Positions 9,268 to 19,981 are shown, numbered from the stretch's first letter. The stretch: DNA of 64,000 bases from Sphingobacterium pedocola (GCF_015209965.1 NZ_MU158690.1:1192115-1256114); one strand, 5' to 3'. The notes: a model not told the origin generated them from the sequence alone. Program-made: numbers and translations.

Positions 9268-9876
9268 GAGAGCCGCCCGCCGATGAGGGCAAAAAAAATA
9301 GAATTTAGCCACGTCGCGGCGAGCGACAAACGGAATAAAATAAACCTCCTTTAAAATTCCTAAATAAAATTTATTGATTCCGAAAAGTAAATGAATCACT
9401 GAAGATAGACCTTATCTCTACTATAAAAAGACAGGTAAACTTCATCATATCTGAGCCGTCAAAAGTGAATTTAAGATGAAAAAAAATAACCTTAACAGGT
9501 GAAAATCGGAAGTCTGTTAAGGGGTCGTAAATTCAATGTTAAATTCCCGAAAACACCACATGGAAATGCCTGTAAATAGATCTTAAAAGTTTAGAAAATA
9601 AGATTTATTAATAGGTTTAAGGTATTGTTTGTCAGTTCTTTAAGTTTTTTGTGATTTTGATTTTGATGTTGTAAAAATTCGCATTTAAAATAATCTAACA
9701 TTAAAGCTTGACCTTTGAAAAATGAAATTAAAGAGCCATGAAACTAATAAAAAATGAAGGATTTGGATGCCATTTGGATCTCGAAAAACGACAATCTTCA
9801 ATTGTTGTATATAGGCAAAGTTGAGAAACAGAGTAGACGTCATGTTAAACATAATTGTGAAATAAATTAATAAAAA

Positions 9877-11208
9877 ATGCGACCTAAAGAACAAATTTTT
9901 TCGTACCTATCGTTGTTCCTGTTTTTACTAATTTCTTCGTGTAAGAATGAAGCGTCAGATTTGAAAAAGGAATATGATCCAACAAAGCCCGTCGTGCTGA
10001 CAGCTTTTTATCCCAATGAAGGTGGAGCAAAAGACAAAATTTTATTGAACGGAGAAAATTTTGGAACAGATCCGAGCAAAATTAAGGTGTATTTTAATAA
10101 TGCGCGGGCAGCGATTGTATCATCCAGTGGAGAGCGGATTTATGCGATTATTCCGCGATTGCCCGGTGATGAACCAAAGATTTCCGTGGTAATCGGTGAG
10201 GACTCCGTAGTCTACGATCATAAATTTATATATCATATCCAGGCACAGGTTAGTACCGTCACCGGCACCGGGGACAAAAATTTCGTAGCTGGCACACTCG
10301 ATCAGGCACATGTGTACGGCAAGTACTTGGATATGGATGCACAGGGCAACCTTTTCATGACTTGGCGTGACGGAGGTTCGTATGGTGTAGCCCGTATCAA
10401 TGAAAAGGAAAATTTAGTAACTCCACTGTACACAGTCGCGTCCTCCCCAAATCCATATGCCAACGGGGTGACAGTAGATCGTGTTACCGGTATTATGACC
10501 GTTTCGCATGAGTCCGTAGCTGAGGTGTTTTTCTCTTTTGACCCCAGAGAAGCCTGGGTTCCCCGTCAACGCAACGCTCAATTCTCCGCGGCGGATTACG
10601 GTACGATTGTTCAGGCGGATCGGTATGCCAACTTTGTAACATTTTCTCCCTACGATAATCATCTCTATACCCGTTTCCGTGACGGGAAGGTTGCCAAAAT
10701 TAATCCGGATACATACCAAGCGACCATTGTACATCAGGGGCCTTACGGTTCACAATACGGCCAGGCGATTAATCCGGCAAAACCCTGGGAGCTATATATA
10801 ACGCTCCATTCCAATGCTACCCCGACCGAATTTAGGCAGGGAATCATGGTGCTTGATCTTCGCGATCCCAATGGTACAGGCGGATTCAAGCGGATCAATG
10901 CTCCCGGAGGTTCTGGATTTCGCGACGGTCCGGTGGCGGACGCTATATTCAACCTTCCGAAAGATATTAAGTTTGATAATGCCGGAAATATGTTCATTGC
11001 GGATTACGGCAATCACTGTATTCGCATGTTATCAGCCGATGGTGTAGTCTCTACGGTTGCAGGGCAACCTACGAAAGCAGGGTATAAAGATGGTGGACCA
11101 GTAGAATCCCTATTTAATCAGCCATGGGGAGTTGCCGTCAACGATCAAGGTGATATCTACATAGCAGACTGGAGTAATGCACGAATTCGCAAATTAGTTA
11201 TTGAATAA
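9877..11208 (+). CDS. IPT/TIG-NHL surface lipoprotein of the SusCD operon
   Basis: Predicted outer-membrane lipoprotein, probably a glycan-binding component exposed on the cell surface. The signal peptide ends in the lipobox ...LLISSCKN. Residues about 38-125 form an IPT/TIG (Ig-like) domain (VLTAFYPNEGGAKDKILLNG). The remainder carries NHL beta-propeller repeats, the last two being clear: NLPKDIKFDNAGNMFIADYG and NQPWGVAVNDQGDIYIADWS. It is the first gene of the operon and ends 20 bp before susC. Its place at the head of the locus is typical for such proteins; ligand unknown. Confidence 0.8.
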   Translation: MRPKEQIFSYLSLFLFLLISSCKNEASDLKKEYDPTKPVVLTAFYPNEGGAKDKILLNGENFGTDPSKIKVYFNNARAAIVSSSGERIYAIIPRLPGDEPKISVVIGEDSVVYDHKFIYHIQAQVSTVTGTGDKNFVAGTLDQAHVYGKYLDMDAQGNLFMTWRDGGSYGVARINEKENLVTPLYTVASSPNPYANGVTVDRVTGIMTVSHESVAEVFFSFDPREAWVPRQRNAQFSAADYGTIVQADRYANFVTFSPYDNHLYTRFRDGKVAKINPDTYQATIVHQGPYGSQYGQAINPAKPWELYITLHSNATPTEFRQGIMVLDLRDPNGTGGFKRINAPGGSGFRDGPVADAIFNLPKDIKFDNAGNMFIADYGNHCIRMLSADGVVSTVAGQPTKAGYKDGGPVESLFNQPWGVAVNDQGDIYIADWSNARIRKLVIE

Positions 11209-11228
11209 TTAACCTACTTATTTATATC

Positions 11229-14200
11229 ATGAAGATCATTCATATTTTGTGTATACTGCCGCTATGCTTATGGCTCACGGCCACGTTTGCACAACAAACG
11301 GAGGAATTAATAATTGCCGGTACCATCGTCAACGAAAATGGCGAGCCGGTTCCTCAGGTTTCTATTTATATCAAAGACCGGCCTGCAGCGGGAGCTTCTA
11401 CGGACGAGAACGGGAAATTTAGTATTAAAAGCATTTATGGCGATAGGCTTGTATTTACCTATGTAGGGTACGAATCTGTAGAGCATGTTGCGGTCGAATC
11501 GACCGCCGACTTAATCATAAAGCTTTTGGATAAGAGTTCGGAACTCGACGAGGTCGTCGTGGTCGGACTGGGGGCTTCACAACGGAAAATAAGTTCTGTC
11601 GGCGCCATCACGACAGTCGATGTCAAGCAACTCCAAAGTCCTGCTCCTTCTATGGCCAACCTTCTTGGAGGGCGGGCCGCCGGCATTATTTCCATGCAAA
11701 GCTCAGGGGAGCCGGGAGCAAATATCGCTGATTTTTGGGTGCGCGGTATAGGTACATTTGGTGCCAACGCCAGTGCCCTTGTCCTTATTGACGGTCTGGA
11801 AGGTGATTTAAATACCATAGATCCCGCAGATGTCGAGAGCTTCTCGATCTTAAAGGATGCCTCGGCCACCGCTGTATACGGGGTACGAGGCGCCAATGGT
11901 GTGGTATTGGTTACGACCAAACGCGGTCAGGTAGATCGGATCCAGATTACCGGTCGTGTCAATTCGACTTTGTCTAGTCTCAATCGTCTACCAGAGTACC
12001 TACGTGCTCATGATTATGCCCAACTGGCCAACGAAGCGAGTATCATCAGGGGCATTGAACCATTGTTCAATGAGACCGAGTTGGGTATCATTCAGTATGG
12101 TCTAGATCCGGATATGTACCCGGATGTAAGTTGGCAGGATGAGATTCTCAACAAAAACTTTTGGCGTCAAAGCTATTATGCCTCTGGTCGTGGAGGATCT
12201 GAAATTGCCCGCTATTTCGTGAGCTTGGGTGGTAATAGTGAGACTGCCGCGTACAAGGTGGATAAAAACAGCATATACAGCTCCAACGTAGGTTACAATA
12301 CGTACAATTACCGGGTCAATCTGGATATCAACCTAACCAAAAGCACGAAAGTATTTCTAGGAGCGGATGGATTCTTATCTCAGTTACGTCAGCCTGGTGT
12401 GGCCGATACAGATTATATATGGAAAACGCAGTCGACACTTACGCCCGTGTCTATTCCCTTGCAATATTCAAATGGAATGTTGCCCGGTGTGGGGGGCGGG
12501 GAACGATCATCACCTTACGTCATGATCAACCGTACGGGAAAAGCCAGTGAGGAGTGGTACAAAGGAAAAACAACACTCGCTATAGATCAAGATTTGTCAA
12601 GTCTCTTGGAAGGACTCAAATTTCGTGCGCAGGGCGCTTACGATATTCATAGTAATTTCTTCGAACGTAGATGGCTACAGCCTGCGCTCTATGAAGCTAC
12701 AGGTAGGGATTACGACGGTTCGCTTATTACAGCGCAAAGGGTACAAGAGACCTCAGCTTCTTATAGTAAAAGGATGCGGCAGTACCGAAAGTACCACTTC
12801 GAGTCAACGCTCAACTACGATCAGAAATTTGGGGAAGACCACCGTACATCCGCATTGGTCTACTATTACCTCAGTGATGCCAAGGATACCGATGATGCGA
12901 CAAATAATTTGACAGCTATTCCCGTACGTTATCAAGGGGTATCCAGCAGGTTCACTTATGGTTATCGCGATACATACCTTATTGATGCCAATTTTGGTTA
13001 TACCGGATCGGAAAACTTTCAGCCTGGTCGCCAATATGGTTTCTTCCCTTCCATTGCGGTAGGTTGGGTGCCGACGGGATATGAATTTATGCAGGAAAGG
13101 GCTCCTTGGCTTAATTATTTCAAGATCAGGGCATCTTACGGTACCGTAGGTAATGACCGCATTACAAATGATATTAGATTCCCCTACCTGACTAAGGCAG
13201 ATTTGGGCTCCGGGAGTGTTTGGGGAGTCGGCGGTATCGAAACCATCGGCGAAACCCGTATCGGAGCAGACAACCTCGCTTGGGAAAGGGCCATTAAGTC
13301 CAATTTAGGGATAGAAGGTAAGCTCTTTAACAATAAGATCGATTTTGTCGTTGACTTTTTTAAGGATCAGCGTAACGGTATATTTCAGCAGCGGGTACAG
13401 GTGCCAGATTACGTGGGTGTGATCAGCAACCCTTATGCTAATGTGGGGCGGATGCAAAGTTCTGGAGCCGATGGTAGTATAAGCTATAGTACCCAAATCT
13501 CTCAAGACATGAGTTTGACCTTGCGTGGTAATTTTACCTATTCTAAAAATGTCGTACAGAATTGGGAACAAGCTTACATGGAGTATTCTTACTTGGAGTT
13601 TAACGGATTTCCATACAATTCCATCCGCGGTTATCAGGCCTTAGGACTGTTTAAGGATGAAGATGACATTAAGTATAGCCCCACGCAATCTTTTGGTAGT
13701 GTTATGCCCGGAGATATCAAATACAAGGACGTGAACGGCGATGGCGTTATCAATACACTGGACCAAGTACCTTTGACCCATAGTAACTACCCGTTGACCA
13801 TGTACGGCTTCGGTGGAGAGTTTCGCTATAAAAACCTATCGCTGGGTGTGCTGTTTAAAGGGACTGGAAAAACTTCCTTTTTCTATGTAGGGCAACCTAT
13901 GAAATATAAAGGCGTAACCGAAAATACGGGTATGGGCTATATGCCATTTTTTCAGGGTACCTCTGGTAATGTGCTTACTTTGGCCAATGATCCTGCAAAC
14001 CGTTGGATTCCGCGGGATTATGCCCTGGAGCATGGTATAGACCTTTCTTTGGCTGAAAATCCCAATGCGCGCTTCCCGCGTTTGCAATACGGCAACAATA
14101 GTAACAACAGTCAATTATCATCTTTTTGGCAGGACGATGCACGCTACCTGCGGTTGCAGGAAGTTACGCTGAGTTATCACGTGAATCCGAATTTTCTGAA

Positions 14201-14357
14201 AAGGTTAGGTGTGACATCGATGGACCTTCAGTTCGTGGGAAATAATCTCTATATATGGGACAATGTGAAAATCTATGACCCCGAACAAGCTGCTTGGGGT
14301 GGACGTAAGTACCCGATCCCTACGACATATTCGCTACAGGCTTATATCAATTTTTAG
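11229..14357 (+). CDS. SusC/RagA-family TonB-linked outer-membrane transporter
   Basis: Outer-membrane importer for oligosaccharides, energised by TonB. A signal peptide (to about ...ATFAQ) is followed by a carboxypeptidase-regulatory-like domain (about residues 28-105, IVNENGEPVPQVSIY). The plug domain follows, with the SusC hallmarks AVYGVRGANGVVLVTTKRG and FWVRGIGTFGANASALVLID, and then a 22-strand barrel ending in a strand closing with Phe (LQAYINF). The length of 1042 aa is typical. The next gene, susD, starts 23 bp downstream. Together they form the core uptake complex of this locus. Confidence 0.95.
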   Translation: MKIIHILCILPLCLWLTATFAQQTEELIIAGTIVNENGEPVPQVSIYIKDRPAAGASTDENGKFSIKSIYGDRLVFTYVGYESVEHVAVESTADLIIKLLDKSSELDEVVVVGLGASQRKISSVGAITTVDVKQLQSPAPSMANLLGGRAAGIISMQSSGEPGANIADFWVRGIGTFGANASALVLIDGLEGDLNTIDPADVESFSILKDASATAVYGVRGANGVVLVTTKRGQVDRIQITGRVNSTLSSLNRLPEYLRAHDYAQLANEASIIRGIEPLFNETELGIIQYGLDPDMYPDVSWQDEILNKNFWRQSYYASGRGGSEIARYFVSLGGNSETAAYKVDKNSIYSSNVGYNTYNYRVNLDINLTKSTKVFLGADGFLSQLRQPGVADTDYIWKTQSTLTPVSIPLQYSNGMLPGVGGGERSSPYVMINRTGKASEEWYKGKTTLAIDQDLSSLLEGLKFRAQGAYDIHSNFFERRWLQPALYEATGRDYDGSLITAQRVQETSASYSKRMRQYRKYHFESTLNYDQKFGEDHRTSALVYYYLSDAKDTDDATNNLTAIPVRYQGVSSRFTYGYRDTYLIDANFGYTGSENFQPGRQYGFFPSIAVGWVPTGYEFMQERAPWLNYFKIRASYGTVGNDRITNDIRFPYLTKADLGSGSVWGVGGIETIGETRIGADNLAWERAIKSNLGIEGKLFNNKIDFVVDFFKDQRNGIFQQRVQVPDYVGVISNPYANVGRMQSSGADGSISYSTQISQDMSLTLRGNFTYSKNVVQNWEQAYMEYSYLEFNGFPYNSIRGYQALGLFKDEDDIKYSPTQSFGSVMPGDIKYKDVNGDGVINTLDQVPLTHSNYPLTMYGFGGEFRYKNLSLGVLFKGTGKTSFFYVGQPMKYKGVTENTGMGYMPFFQGTSGNVLTLANDPANRWIPRDYALEHGIDLSLAENPNARFPRLQYGNNSNNSQLSSFWQDDARYLRLQEVTLSYHVNPNFLKRLGVTSMDLQFVGNNLYIWDNVKIYDPEQAAWGGRKYPIPTTYSLQAYINF

Positions 14358-14380
14358 TACTACAGATATCAATCAACGAG

Positions 14381-16450
14381 ATGAGAACGTCAATAATTAT
14401 AAAAAGAATAACCAGAATAACTTTAGTCGTACAGTTGTTGTTCATGGTGACATCCTGTAAGGACTATCTTAATATCGATAATTACTTCGATGATGAGTTT
14501 AATATCGATTCGGCATATGCCAATACGCGCTATATTGAAGCTTATATGTGGGGTGCCGCGGCGATGTTCCCGGACGAATCCAACACCATTCGGCAGGGTT
14601 ACACACCGGGGCCGATGGCTACGGACGAGGGGATCAATGGTCTTACGGGTGCGGGATCTTCCAACGTGTACTACGGAATGGATTTTGTAACCGGGAATAT
14701 TACCCCCGACTTTTATGGATCTGGTGGTGGTCCCGCTGGTAACCTCAATCAATGGGGGAGGAACTATAAAATCATCCGTAAATGTAATAACATACTGAAG
14801 AATATCGATGTGCCAAGAGACATGACCTATTCGGACCGCAACAGAATAGAGGGATATACCCGTTTTATACGTGCTTATGCCTATTACAACCTGCTGATCG
14901 ATTACGGCCCACCGATATTGCTGGGTGATGAAGTCATTAATACCAATGAAACAATTGAATACTATGACCGTCCGCGGGCGACTTATGATGAGGCAATGAC
15001 CTACGTCTGCGAGGAGTTTGAAAAAGCAGCGGTATTGCTTCCACAGGAAGTTGGTCTTCTGAATTTTGGTAGGCCGACAAAGGGGGCTGCGCTGGCTTTG
15101 ATCGCCCGGCTGCGGTTAATACATGCGAGTCCTTTGTTTAACGGAGGAGCGGCAGCTAATTCCTATTATGGCAACTGGACCCGCTCTACAGACGGTGTGC
15201 ACTATGTGTCGCAACAATATGATGAAAGTCGTTGGGCGCTAGCCGCTGCGGCTGCTAAGCGCGTGATGGATCTCGGGGTATACAAGCTCTATACTGTGCC
15301 GTCAGACGAGAGGACGGCTGTCTTGCCCACAGGAGTTACTTCCGACCCCAATTTCTATAACGCGTATCCCGATGGAGCTTCTGGTATTGACGCATTTAAG
15401 TCTTACTCAGATGTCTTTACCGGCGAATCAGTGGGAGCCATTAATCCGGAATATATCTGGGGGGTAAATACGGTTTATATGAACACAACTATTAATCAAG
15501 GGTCAATGCCACCTTCGCTTGGAGGTTGGGGACGATTTAGTGTTACACAGAAAGTGGTCGATGCCTACCTGATGAATGACGGCCGAACCAAAGAAGAGGC
15601 CCGTGGCAATACCTATTTTGAAACTGTTGCCGATCTTCCTACCGGAGGGACCTTTGACGACCTCTTCACGGCACAACCGAAGTCTTTCTCTGGTTACCCA
15701 CTTAATTCCGGAATATTTAAAATGTACGATAACCGGGAGATGCGTTTTTATGCATCTATCGGATTCAATGGTGCCGTGTGGCAAGCATTGTCCAGTACGA
15801 CAAACAATACACACACCGCTAAGTACTTTTATCAGGACGCCGACGGCCGCGGAGGTGTATCTGCGACTTCTCCCAATTATCCGCTTACGGGATATGTGAT
15901 CAAGAAATGGAACCATCCATATGATGCCATTAATGGTACAGGTGCCCGTTATATGCCCAAGGCATATCCTATTATCCGGTATGCTGAGATCTTGCTGTCT
16001 TATGCGGAAGCGCTTAATAATCTGACCGGTAGCCATAGCGTGGAGCTAGGGGGACAAACATACACCTTGAGTCGTGATGTTGATGAGATTAAAACTTCTT
16101 TTAATGCCGTTCGTTATCGCGCAGGATTACCTGGTCTATCTTCGAGTCAGCTCTCCAATACGGCTGAAGTTCAAAAACAGATCGAACGAGAACGTATGGT
16201 GGAGTTTTTATGGGAAAACAGACGTTTCTACGATGTTCGCCGTTGGGGGATCTATGAAGAAAGCGAACGTGAACCTATACGGGGTATGAATCCAGATGGA
16301 GCGGATCGGGAATCTTTTTACAGACGTGTTAGTCCGGGTACTTCATCGTTTCTAACCAGACAGGTAGACAAGAAGCTTATTTGGGTGCCCATACCTCGTG
16401 CAGAGATGAGAAGATTGCCTTCTGTTGATCAGAATCCGGGCTATAATTAG
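14381..16450 (+). CDS. SusD/RagB-family glycan-binding lipoprotein
   Basis: Lipoprotein lid that binds the glycan on the cell surface and closes over SusC. It has the lipobox ...LFMVTSCKDYLNI and the TPR-rich SusD fold. Family features include the N-terminal block NQWGRNYKIIRKCNNILKNI and the C-terminal block RERMVEFLWENRRFYDVRRW, followed by the LIWVPIPRAEM tail. At 689 aa it is longer than the 500-600 aa norm, with extra sequence in the middle. It is co-transcribed with susC. Confidence 0.95.
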   Translation: MRTSIIIKRITRITLVVQLLFMVTSCKDYLNIDNYFDDEFNIDSAYANTRYIEAYMWGAAAMFPDESNTIRQGYTPGPMATDEGINGLTGAGSSNVYYGMDFVTGNITPDFYGSGGGPAGNLNQWGRNYKIIRKCNNILKNIDVPRDMTYSDRNRIEGYTRFIRAYAYYNLLIDYGPPILLGDEVINTNETIEYYDRPRATYDEAMTYVCEEFEKAAVLLPQEVGLLNFGRPTKGAALALIARLRLIHASPLFNGGAAANSYYGNWTRSTDGVHYVSQQYDESRWALAAAAAKRVMDLGVYKLYTVPSDERTAVLPTGVTSDPNFYNAYPDGASGIDAFKSYSDVFTGESVGAINPEYIWGVNTVYMNTTINQGSMPPSLGGWGRFSVTQKVVDAYLMNDGRTKEEARGNTYFETVADLPTGGTFDDLFTAQPKSFSGYPLNSGIFKMYDNREMRFYASIGFNGAVWQALSSTTNNTHTAKYFYQDADGRGGVSATSPNYPLTGYVIKKWNHPYDAINGTGARYMPKAYPIIRYAEILLSYAEALNNLTGSHSVELGGQTYTLSRDVDEIKTSFNAVRYRAGLPGLSSSQLSNTAEVQKQIERERMVEFLWENRRFYDVRRWGIYEESEREPIRGMNPDGADRESFYRRVSPGTSSFLTRQVDKKLIWVPIPRAEMRRLPSVDQNPGYN

Positions 16451-16476
16451 GAGAAAACCATAAAAAAAGCGAAAAA

Positions 16477-17370
16477 ATGAAACGAAATTATATAGCAATA
16501 CTTGCACTTACGACTGCCTTTGCTTCCTGCAAAGACAACGAGGTGTTTGAAAAAGAAATGTACAAAAATGAGGTCGCTCTGATCAGTAGCGACTATCACA
16601 ATACTTTTCAGGAAGTCGTTCAACTGACGGGTGAAGAAGTCATCGGGTATATTGCTGCTTCCGCAGGAGGTACGCATGCACCGGAAAAGGATCTCGTTAT
16701 CGGTCTGGAAGAAGATGCTACTCCACTGGCGGAATACAACTGGTCGCTTTACGATGCCGCAGAAGATTTGTATGCCAAATTATTGCCTGAGAGCAAGTAT
16801 GAAATTCTTGATGATAAGATTGTGATTAAAGCAGGTGAACTTACAGGACGTACTATGATTAAGTTGCGTCCGGATGGTTTATCACCGGACTCCGCCTATT
16901 TTATCGGATTAAAAGCTACCGGTATCTCAGGGGTTGAGATTAAATCAAAAAAAAGTACGATGCTGTACCAAGTGCTTATCGAGAACCAGTACGCCTCACA
17001 AGCGACTAATAGCATGTACTCCATGGTGGGATTAGCAAACGGTTTGGCGACTGCGGCCAACAAACAACTCTTTCCATTGACTAGCAATAGTGTACGGATG
17101 ATCGCAGGAAATGAAACCTACGTGTCGAAAGAAGTGGATCTCGCAAAAACTTCCCTCATCCTGGAAATGGATGAGTTTAATAATATAACCATCAAACCGT
17201 ACAAAGATCTACAGATCGTTCAATTGAATAATGATCCCGCGTATCCAAATGTCTTTAAGGTTGAAGAGGCCTTTGGGATAAGAACCAACGTATTCCTGTT
17301 GTCATACGAGTATACGATCGGCGGTGTTACAAATATCATGAAAGAACGCGTGGAGATGCAAGTGAAATAA
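16477..17370 (+). CDS. DUF1735/DUF4361 surface lipoprotein
   Basis: Probable surface glycan-binding lipoprotein of the same operon. The lipobox is ...TAFASCKD. Residues about 30-150 resemble the DUF1735 N-terminal beta-sandwich, with the block LSPDSAYFIGLKATGISG that is characteristic of these SusE-position proteins. The C-terminal half (about 175-297) fits DUF4361, ending FLLSYEYTIGGVTNIMKERV. The gene starts 26 bp after susD and ends 5 bp before the BACON gene, so translation is likely coupled. Confidence 0.75.
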   Translation: MKRNYIAILALTTAFASCKDNEVFEKEMYKNEVALISSDYHNTFQEVVQLTGEEVIGYIAASAGGTHAPEKDLVIGLEEDATPLAEYNWSLYDAAEDLYAKLLPESKYEILDDKIVIKAGELTGRTMIKLRPDGLSPDSAYFIGLKATGISGVEIKSKKSTMLYQVLIENQYASQATNSMYSMVGLANGLATAANKQLFPLTSNSVRMIAGNETYVSKEVDLAKTSLILEMDEFNNITIKPYKDLQIVQLNNDPAYPNVFKVEEAFGIRTNVFLLSYEYTIGGVTNIMKERVEMQVK

Positions 17371-17375
17371 AAAAT

Positions 17376-18653
17376 ATGGAATCCATGAAAGTGATGAACT
17401 ATAAAAAATCGGAGATGCTAACAAGAACAATCTATGCCTTTTGTTTGGCAGTTGCCGTGCTCTTTTCTTCCTGTGAAAAAGATCAAGATGATGGCGGTTA
17501 TTTTGAACTGAAAGATAGTCCCTCCAAGATGGAAGCTTCCGCCGAAGCTTCTTCCGAAACTTACTCCTTCAAGTCCAATGGAAAATGGAAAATTGAACCT
17601 TTGCGTAAGGAAAAATGGATAAATATTGAACCACTGGAAGGTGAAGGAGACGGTACATTCACCGTCAAGGTAAACAGAAATACGTCTGAAGAAGCACGTG
17701 CAATGACGCTGTTTTTTACAGTCGATGGAAGTTTGCAAAACGCCGTATTTAAAGTGGAACAGGCCGCGGCTACCGGCAGTGGACAGGAAGAAGACCGTTA
17801 TCTAAAAATAGATGATATTTCGGATAGGTTGGAGGTATTAGAAGCGGGTCATACCGGCAAGTATATTTTGCGTGCTACAGGTAAATGGAAATTGGACGTT
17901 GAGGAAGAGGCGGATTGGTTGAATATAGAGCCGATGGAAGGTACAGGTGATGGGCCTGTAACGATATCGGTTAATAAGAATACGGGGGTCGAAAGAACCG
18001 CTCATTTATTGTTCTTCCTCGATGAGGTGCAACAACCTAATTCGTTGCCAATCCATCAAGAAGGTATTGATCTAAGTGAGGAAGTCGTTTTTGCGGAAGA
18101 TTTTAATTGGTTGGGATATGGAAGTGCTGTTTTCTACACAACAACTGAAGAAAAAATAATCAGTAGCTGGACTGCGGGCGAACAAGCAAAAGGCTGGGTA
18201 AGCTCACCGTCTGCAGACAACAGTAAGCCTGTGTATGCCCGCCAGGGATTTGTGAAATTGGGAAAAACGAATTATGGTGCTGATTTAATTTCTCCTAAGC
18301 TAACAGCGGTACAAGGAACAAAGAATCTGTTGGTTAAATTTAAAGCTGTTCCTTATCAGACAGCTGGCGGTACAAAAGATGGTACCGCTCTAAAGGTGAA
18401 TGTTATCGGACCGGGAACAATTAGTGTAAATGAGTTTAGTGTCGACAACTGGCCAAATTATTACGAAGATCCTACTTGCACATTGATCTGGGCCGCCGAC
18501 GGAACAGAACGTTCATTCATCATCACAGGAGCTACTAGCGAGACCCAAATTAGGTTTTTAGGGGGAGACTTCGACTTACGTGAGGCAAGTGGTGCACCGA
18601 TTAATAAAAATCGTATATTCTTGGACGATATTGAGGTGACGGTGATAAAATAA
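17376..18653 (+). CDS. BACON-domain surface lipoprotein
   Basis: Last gene of the operon and probably another surface glycan-binding protein. The lipobox is ...VLFSSCEKD; ATG 17376 and ATG 17394 are both possible starts. Two BACON domains in tandem (about residues 50-130 and 145-225) share the pattern GKWK...W(I/L)NIEP.EG.GDG...V(K/N).NT. The remaining 200 residues look like a jelly-roll module with a closing strand FLDDIEVTVI, as seen in choice-of-anchor-type domains. BACON domains are known from Bacteroidota carbohydrate and mucin-binding proteins. Confidence 0.8.
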   Translation: MESMKVMNYKKSEMLTRTIYAFCLAVAVLFSSCEKDQDDGGYFELKDSPSKMEASAEASSETYSFKSNGKWKIEPLRKEKWINIEPLEGEGDGTFTVKVNRNTSEEARAMTLFFTVDGSLQNAVFKVEQAAATGSGQEEDRYLKIDDISDRLEVLEAGHTGKYILRATGKWKLDVEEEADWLNIEPMEGTGDGPVTISVNKNTGVERTAHLLFFLDEVQQPNSLPIHQEGIDLSEEVVFAEDFNWLGYGSAVFYTTTEEKIISSWTAGEQAKGWVSSPSADNSKPVYARQGFVKLGKTNYGADLISPKLTAVQGTKNLLVKFKAVPYQTAGGTKDGTALKVNVIGPGTISVNEFSVDNWPNYYEDPTCTLIWAADGTERSFIITGATSETQIRFLGGDFDLREASGAPINKNRIFLDDIEVTVIK

Positions 18654-18678
18654 TAAACAGGTAAAGTTATTTGATGTG

Positions 18679-18707
18679 TAGCCCACGATTTTTTGAATCG
18701 TGGGCTA
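18679..18707 (+). terminator. Terminator of the first SusCD operon
   Basis: A perfect 12-bp stem TAGCCCACGATT/AATCGTGGGCTA with a TTTTG loop, 25 bp after the last gene. The downstream T-tract is weak (TTACGTTT), so efficiency may be partial. Confidence 0.75.
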
Positions 18708-19354
18708 TTACGTTTAGTTTGGAAGGGGATGCAGAGAAATAGCTTTTACCCAAAGCCGAATTGATGCCAGAATAGTATTACGTAACATGCTTTGAAAGAA
18801 AAATTAGTTCTTATTTATACCTATAAATGGTAGTAAAAGCACAGTTACGGGGACTTTATGACAGAAGTAGTTTGCTTAAAAAGCGGTTTGTTTTTCAATT
18901 AACGATATTATTATTGTGTTAAAAGAAATATAACCGGATCTGTTGACAAATGGTTTGGCGCCCTAATTTGTACGAGATGACATATTTGTCGTTTAGTAGG
19001 TTGTATGCGCTCTCTTTTCTACTGCTGCATGAATAAGTAAGGAGCTAAAGTGAATATAAAATAACTCAAGGTTAAAATAGGGGAGGTCTCGCTTGTTTAA
19101 TTTGACGGAAAAGACAATGGTCTTAAGCTGAAATGCAACAGGTGAGGGCGTAAACCCATTTGGTAGATCGAATGGTGTGTTTCGTAAGTGACTGTATTTT
19201 AATGGCTTTGTCGAAGTGATAATTGGTTGTTGGCGTAAAGTAATACGACGAAGGTTAAACCGGTTTAGGTTAGCGCTGATGTTACGTAGGTAGGGGAAGA
19301 AAAAGTTAGAAATATAAAAGGCCTCTTGGAATACATGAGGCCCTTTTTTTGGTG
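18708..19354. other. Intergenic region without recognised genes
   Basis: About 650 bp between convergent transcription units. I see no reading frame, known repeat or promoter that I can support, apart from the hairpin terminator at its right end (19316-19346). Confidence 0.5.
19316..19346. terminator. Hairpin terminator downstream of the FKBP lipoprotein gene
   Basis: AAAAGGCCTC and GAGGCCcTTTT arms flank an 11-nt loop. On the - strand, where the adjacent gene ends 9 bp away, the stem is followed by TTTTATATTT. The + strand side has a seven-T run, so it may work in both directions. Confidence 0.7.
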
Positions 19355-19981
19355 TTAATTATTTCTTTTTGGATCGAAATCCCGCATCTTTAGCACTTCT
19401 ACTTCAAAGTCGAGCGGTGAATTAGCTGGTATCTTGCCTTGAACACTCCGCCCATAAGCATATTGTGAAGGTGTGATAATCCTAAACCTTGCACCGTTTT
19501 GTGCGCCGTTTGTGAAGATGATTCCTAGATCAAGATCTTTGTCATCTACGGTTAAATCCTTTGGAGAAAAGGCATAAATCCATGCCGTAATAACGGATGC
19601 GTTTCCTGTATTGAGACTCATATATATAGGAAGCGTATCTCCTTTTGTTATATCTTTTGTCTCATCGAATACTGTTCCGTCTGCGACTAACTTACCTTTG
19701 TAGTTTATAATCCCCTCCGCGAAAATCCATTTTTGATTCAGCGTGTCTTTGATATCATAATCGTAACTATCAGGTTCTCCCGGCTCAATAATTTCATACC
19801 ATAAGCCGCTGTTTTCGTATTGTTGGGCATTAGGATAATGTTGTTTTACATAGCTCTCGATCATCGGCTTTTCTAATGCTAGCTGAGCTTCAGGATCAAA
19901 AATATCCTTATCGTCTACACAGGATGCGAAAGTTGCAGCCGTAATTGTAACTGCAAATAGTAATTTAAATAGGTTTTTCAT
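19355..19981 (-). CDS. FKBP-type peptidyl-prolyl isomerase-like lipoprotein
   Basis: Envelope lipoprotein with a C-terminal FKBP fold. The signal ends ...AATFASCVDD. The C-terminal half contains the FKBP-type blocks GKLVADGTVFDETK and the family-final APxxYAYG-like segment ITPSQYAYGRSVQGKIPANS PLDFEVEV, about residues 165-203. Such proteins (GldI-like in Flavobacteria) may assist folding of envelope proteins. It is a paralogue of the next gene on the same strand (20375-21040), sharing the order of blocks and the IPANSPL ending. Catalytic activity is uncertain. Confidence 0.75.
   Translation of the reverse strand: MKNLFKLLFAVTITAATFASCVDDKDIFDPEAQLALEKPMIESYVKQHYPNAQQYENSGLWYEIIEPGEPDSYDYDIKDTLNQKWIFAEGIINYKGKLVADGTVFDETKDITKGDTLPIYMSLNTGNASVITAWIYAFSPKDLTVDDKDLDLGIIFTNGAQNGARFRIITPSQYAYGRSVQGKIPANSPLDFEVEVLKMRDFDPKRNN

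Larger units (their letters stand above)
8810..9876. other. Repeat-rich intergenic region, no protein gene supported
   Basis: About 1.07 kb between the regulator and the SusCD operon. It holds a dispersed repeat copy (8973-9073), three short hairpins of the CTTCTTTT/AAAAGAAG type and a 92-bp inverted repeat (9130-9221). Short reading frames on both strands lack plausible starts and composition. The last 250 bp are AT-rich and presumably hold the operon promoter, but no clear TAnnTTTG with a matching -33 box was found. Confidence 0.6.

Noticed and set aside
9102..9399. Two overlapping ~70-codon frames on the - strand
   Set aside because: They lie in repeat DNA and show no conserved start or domain.
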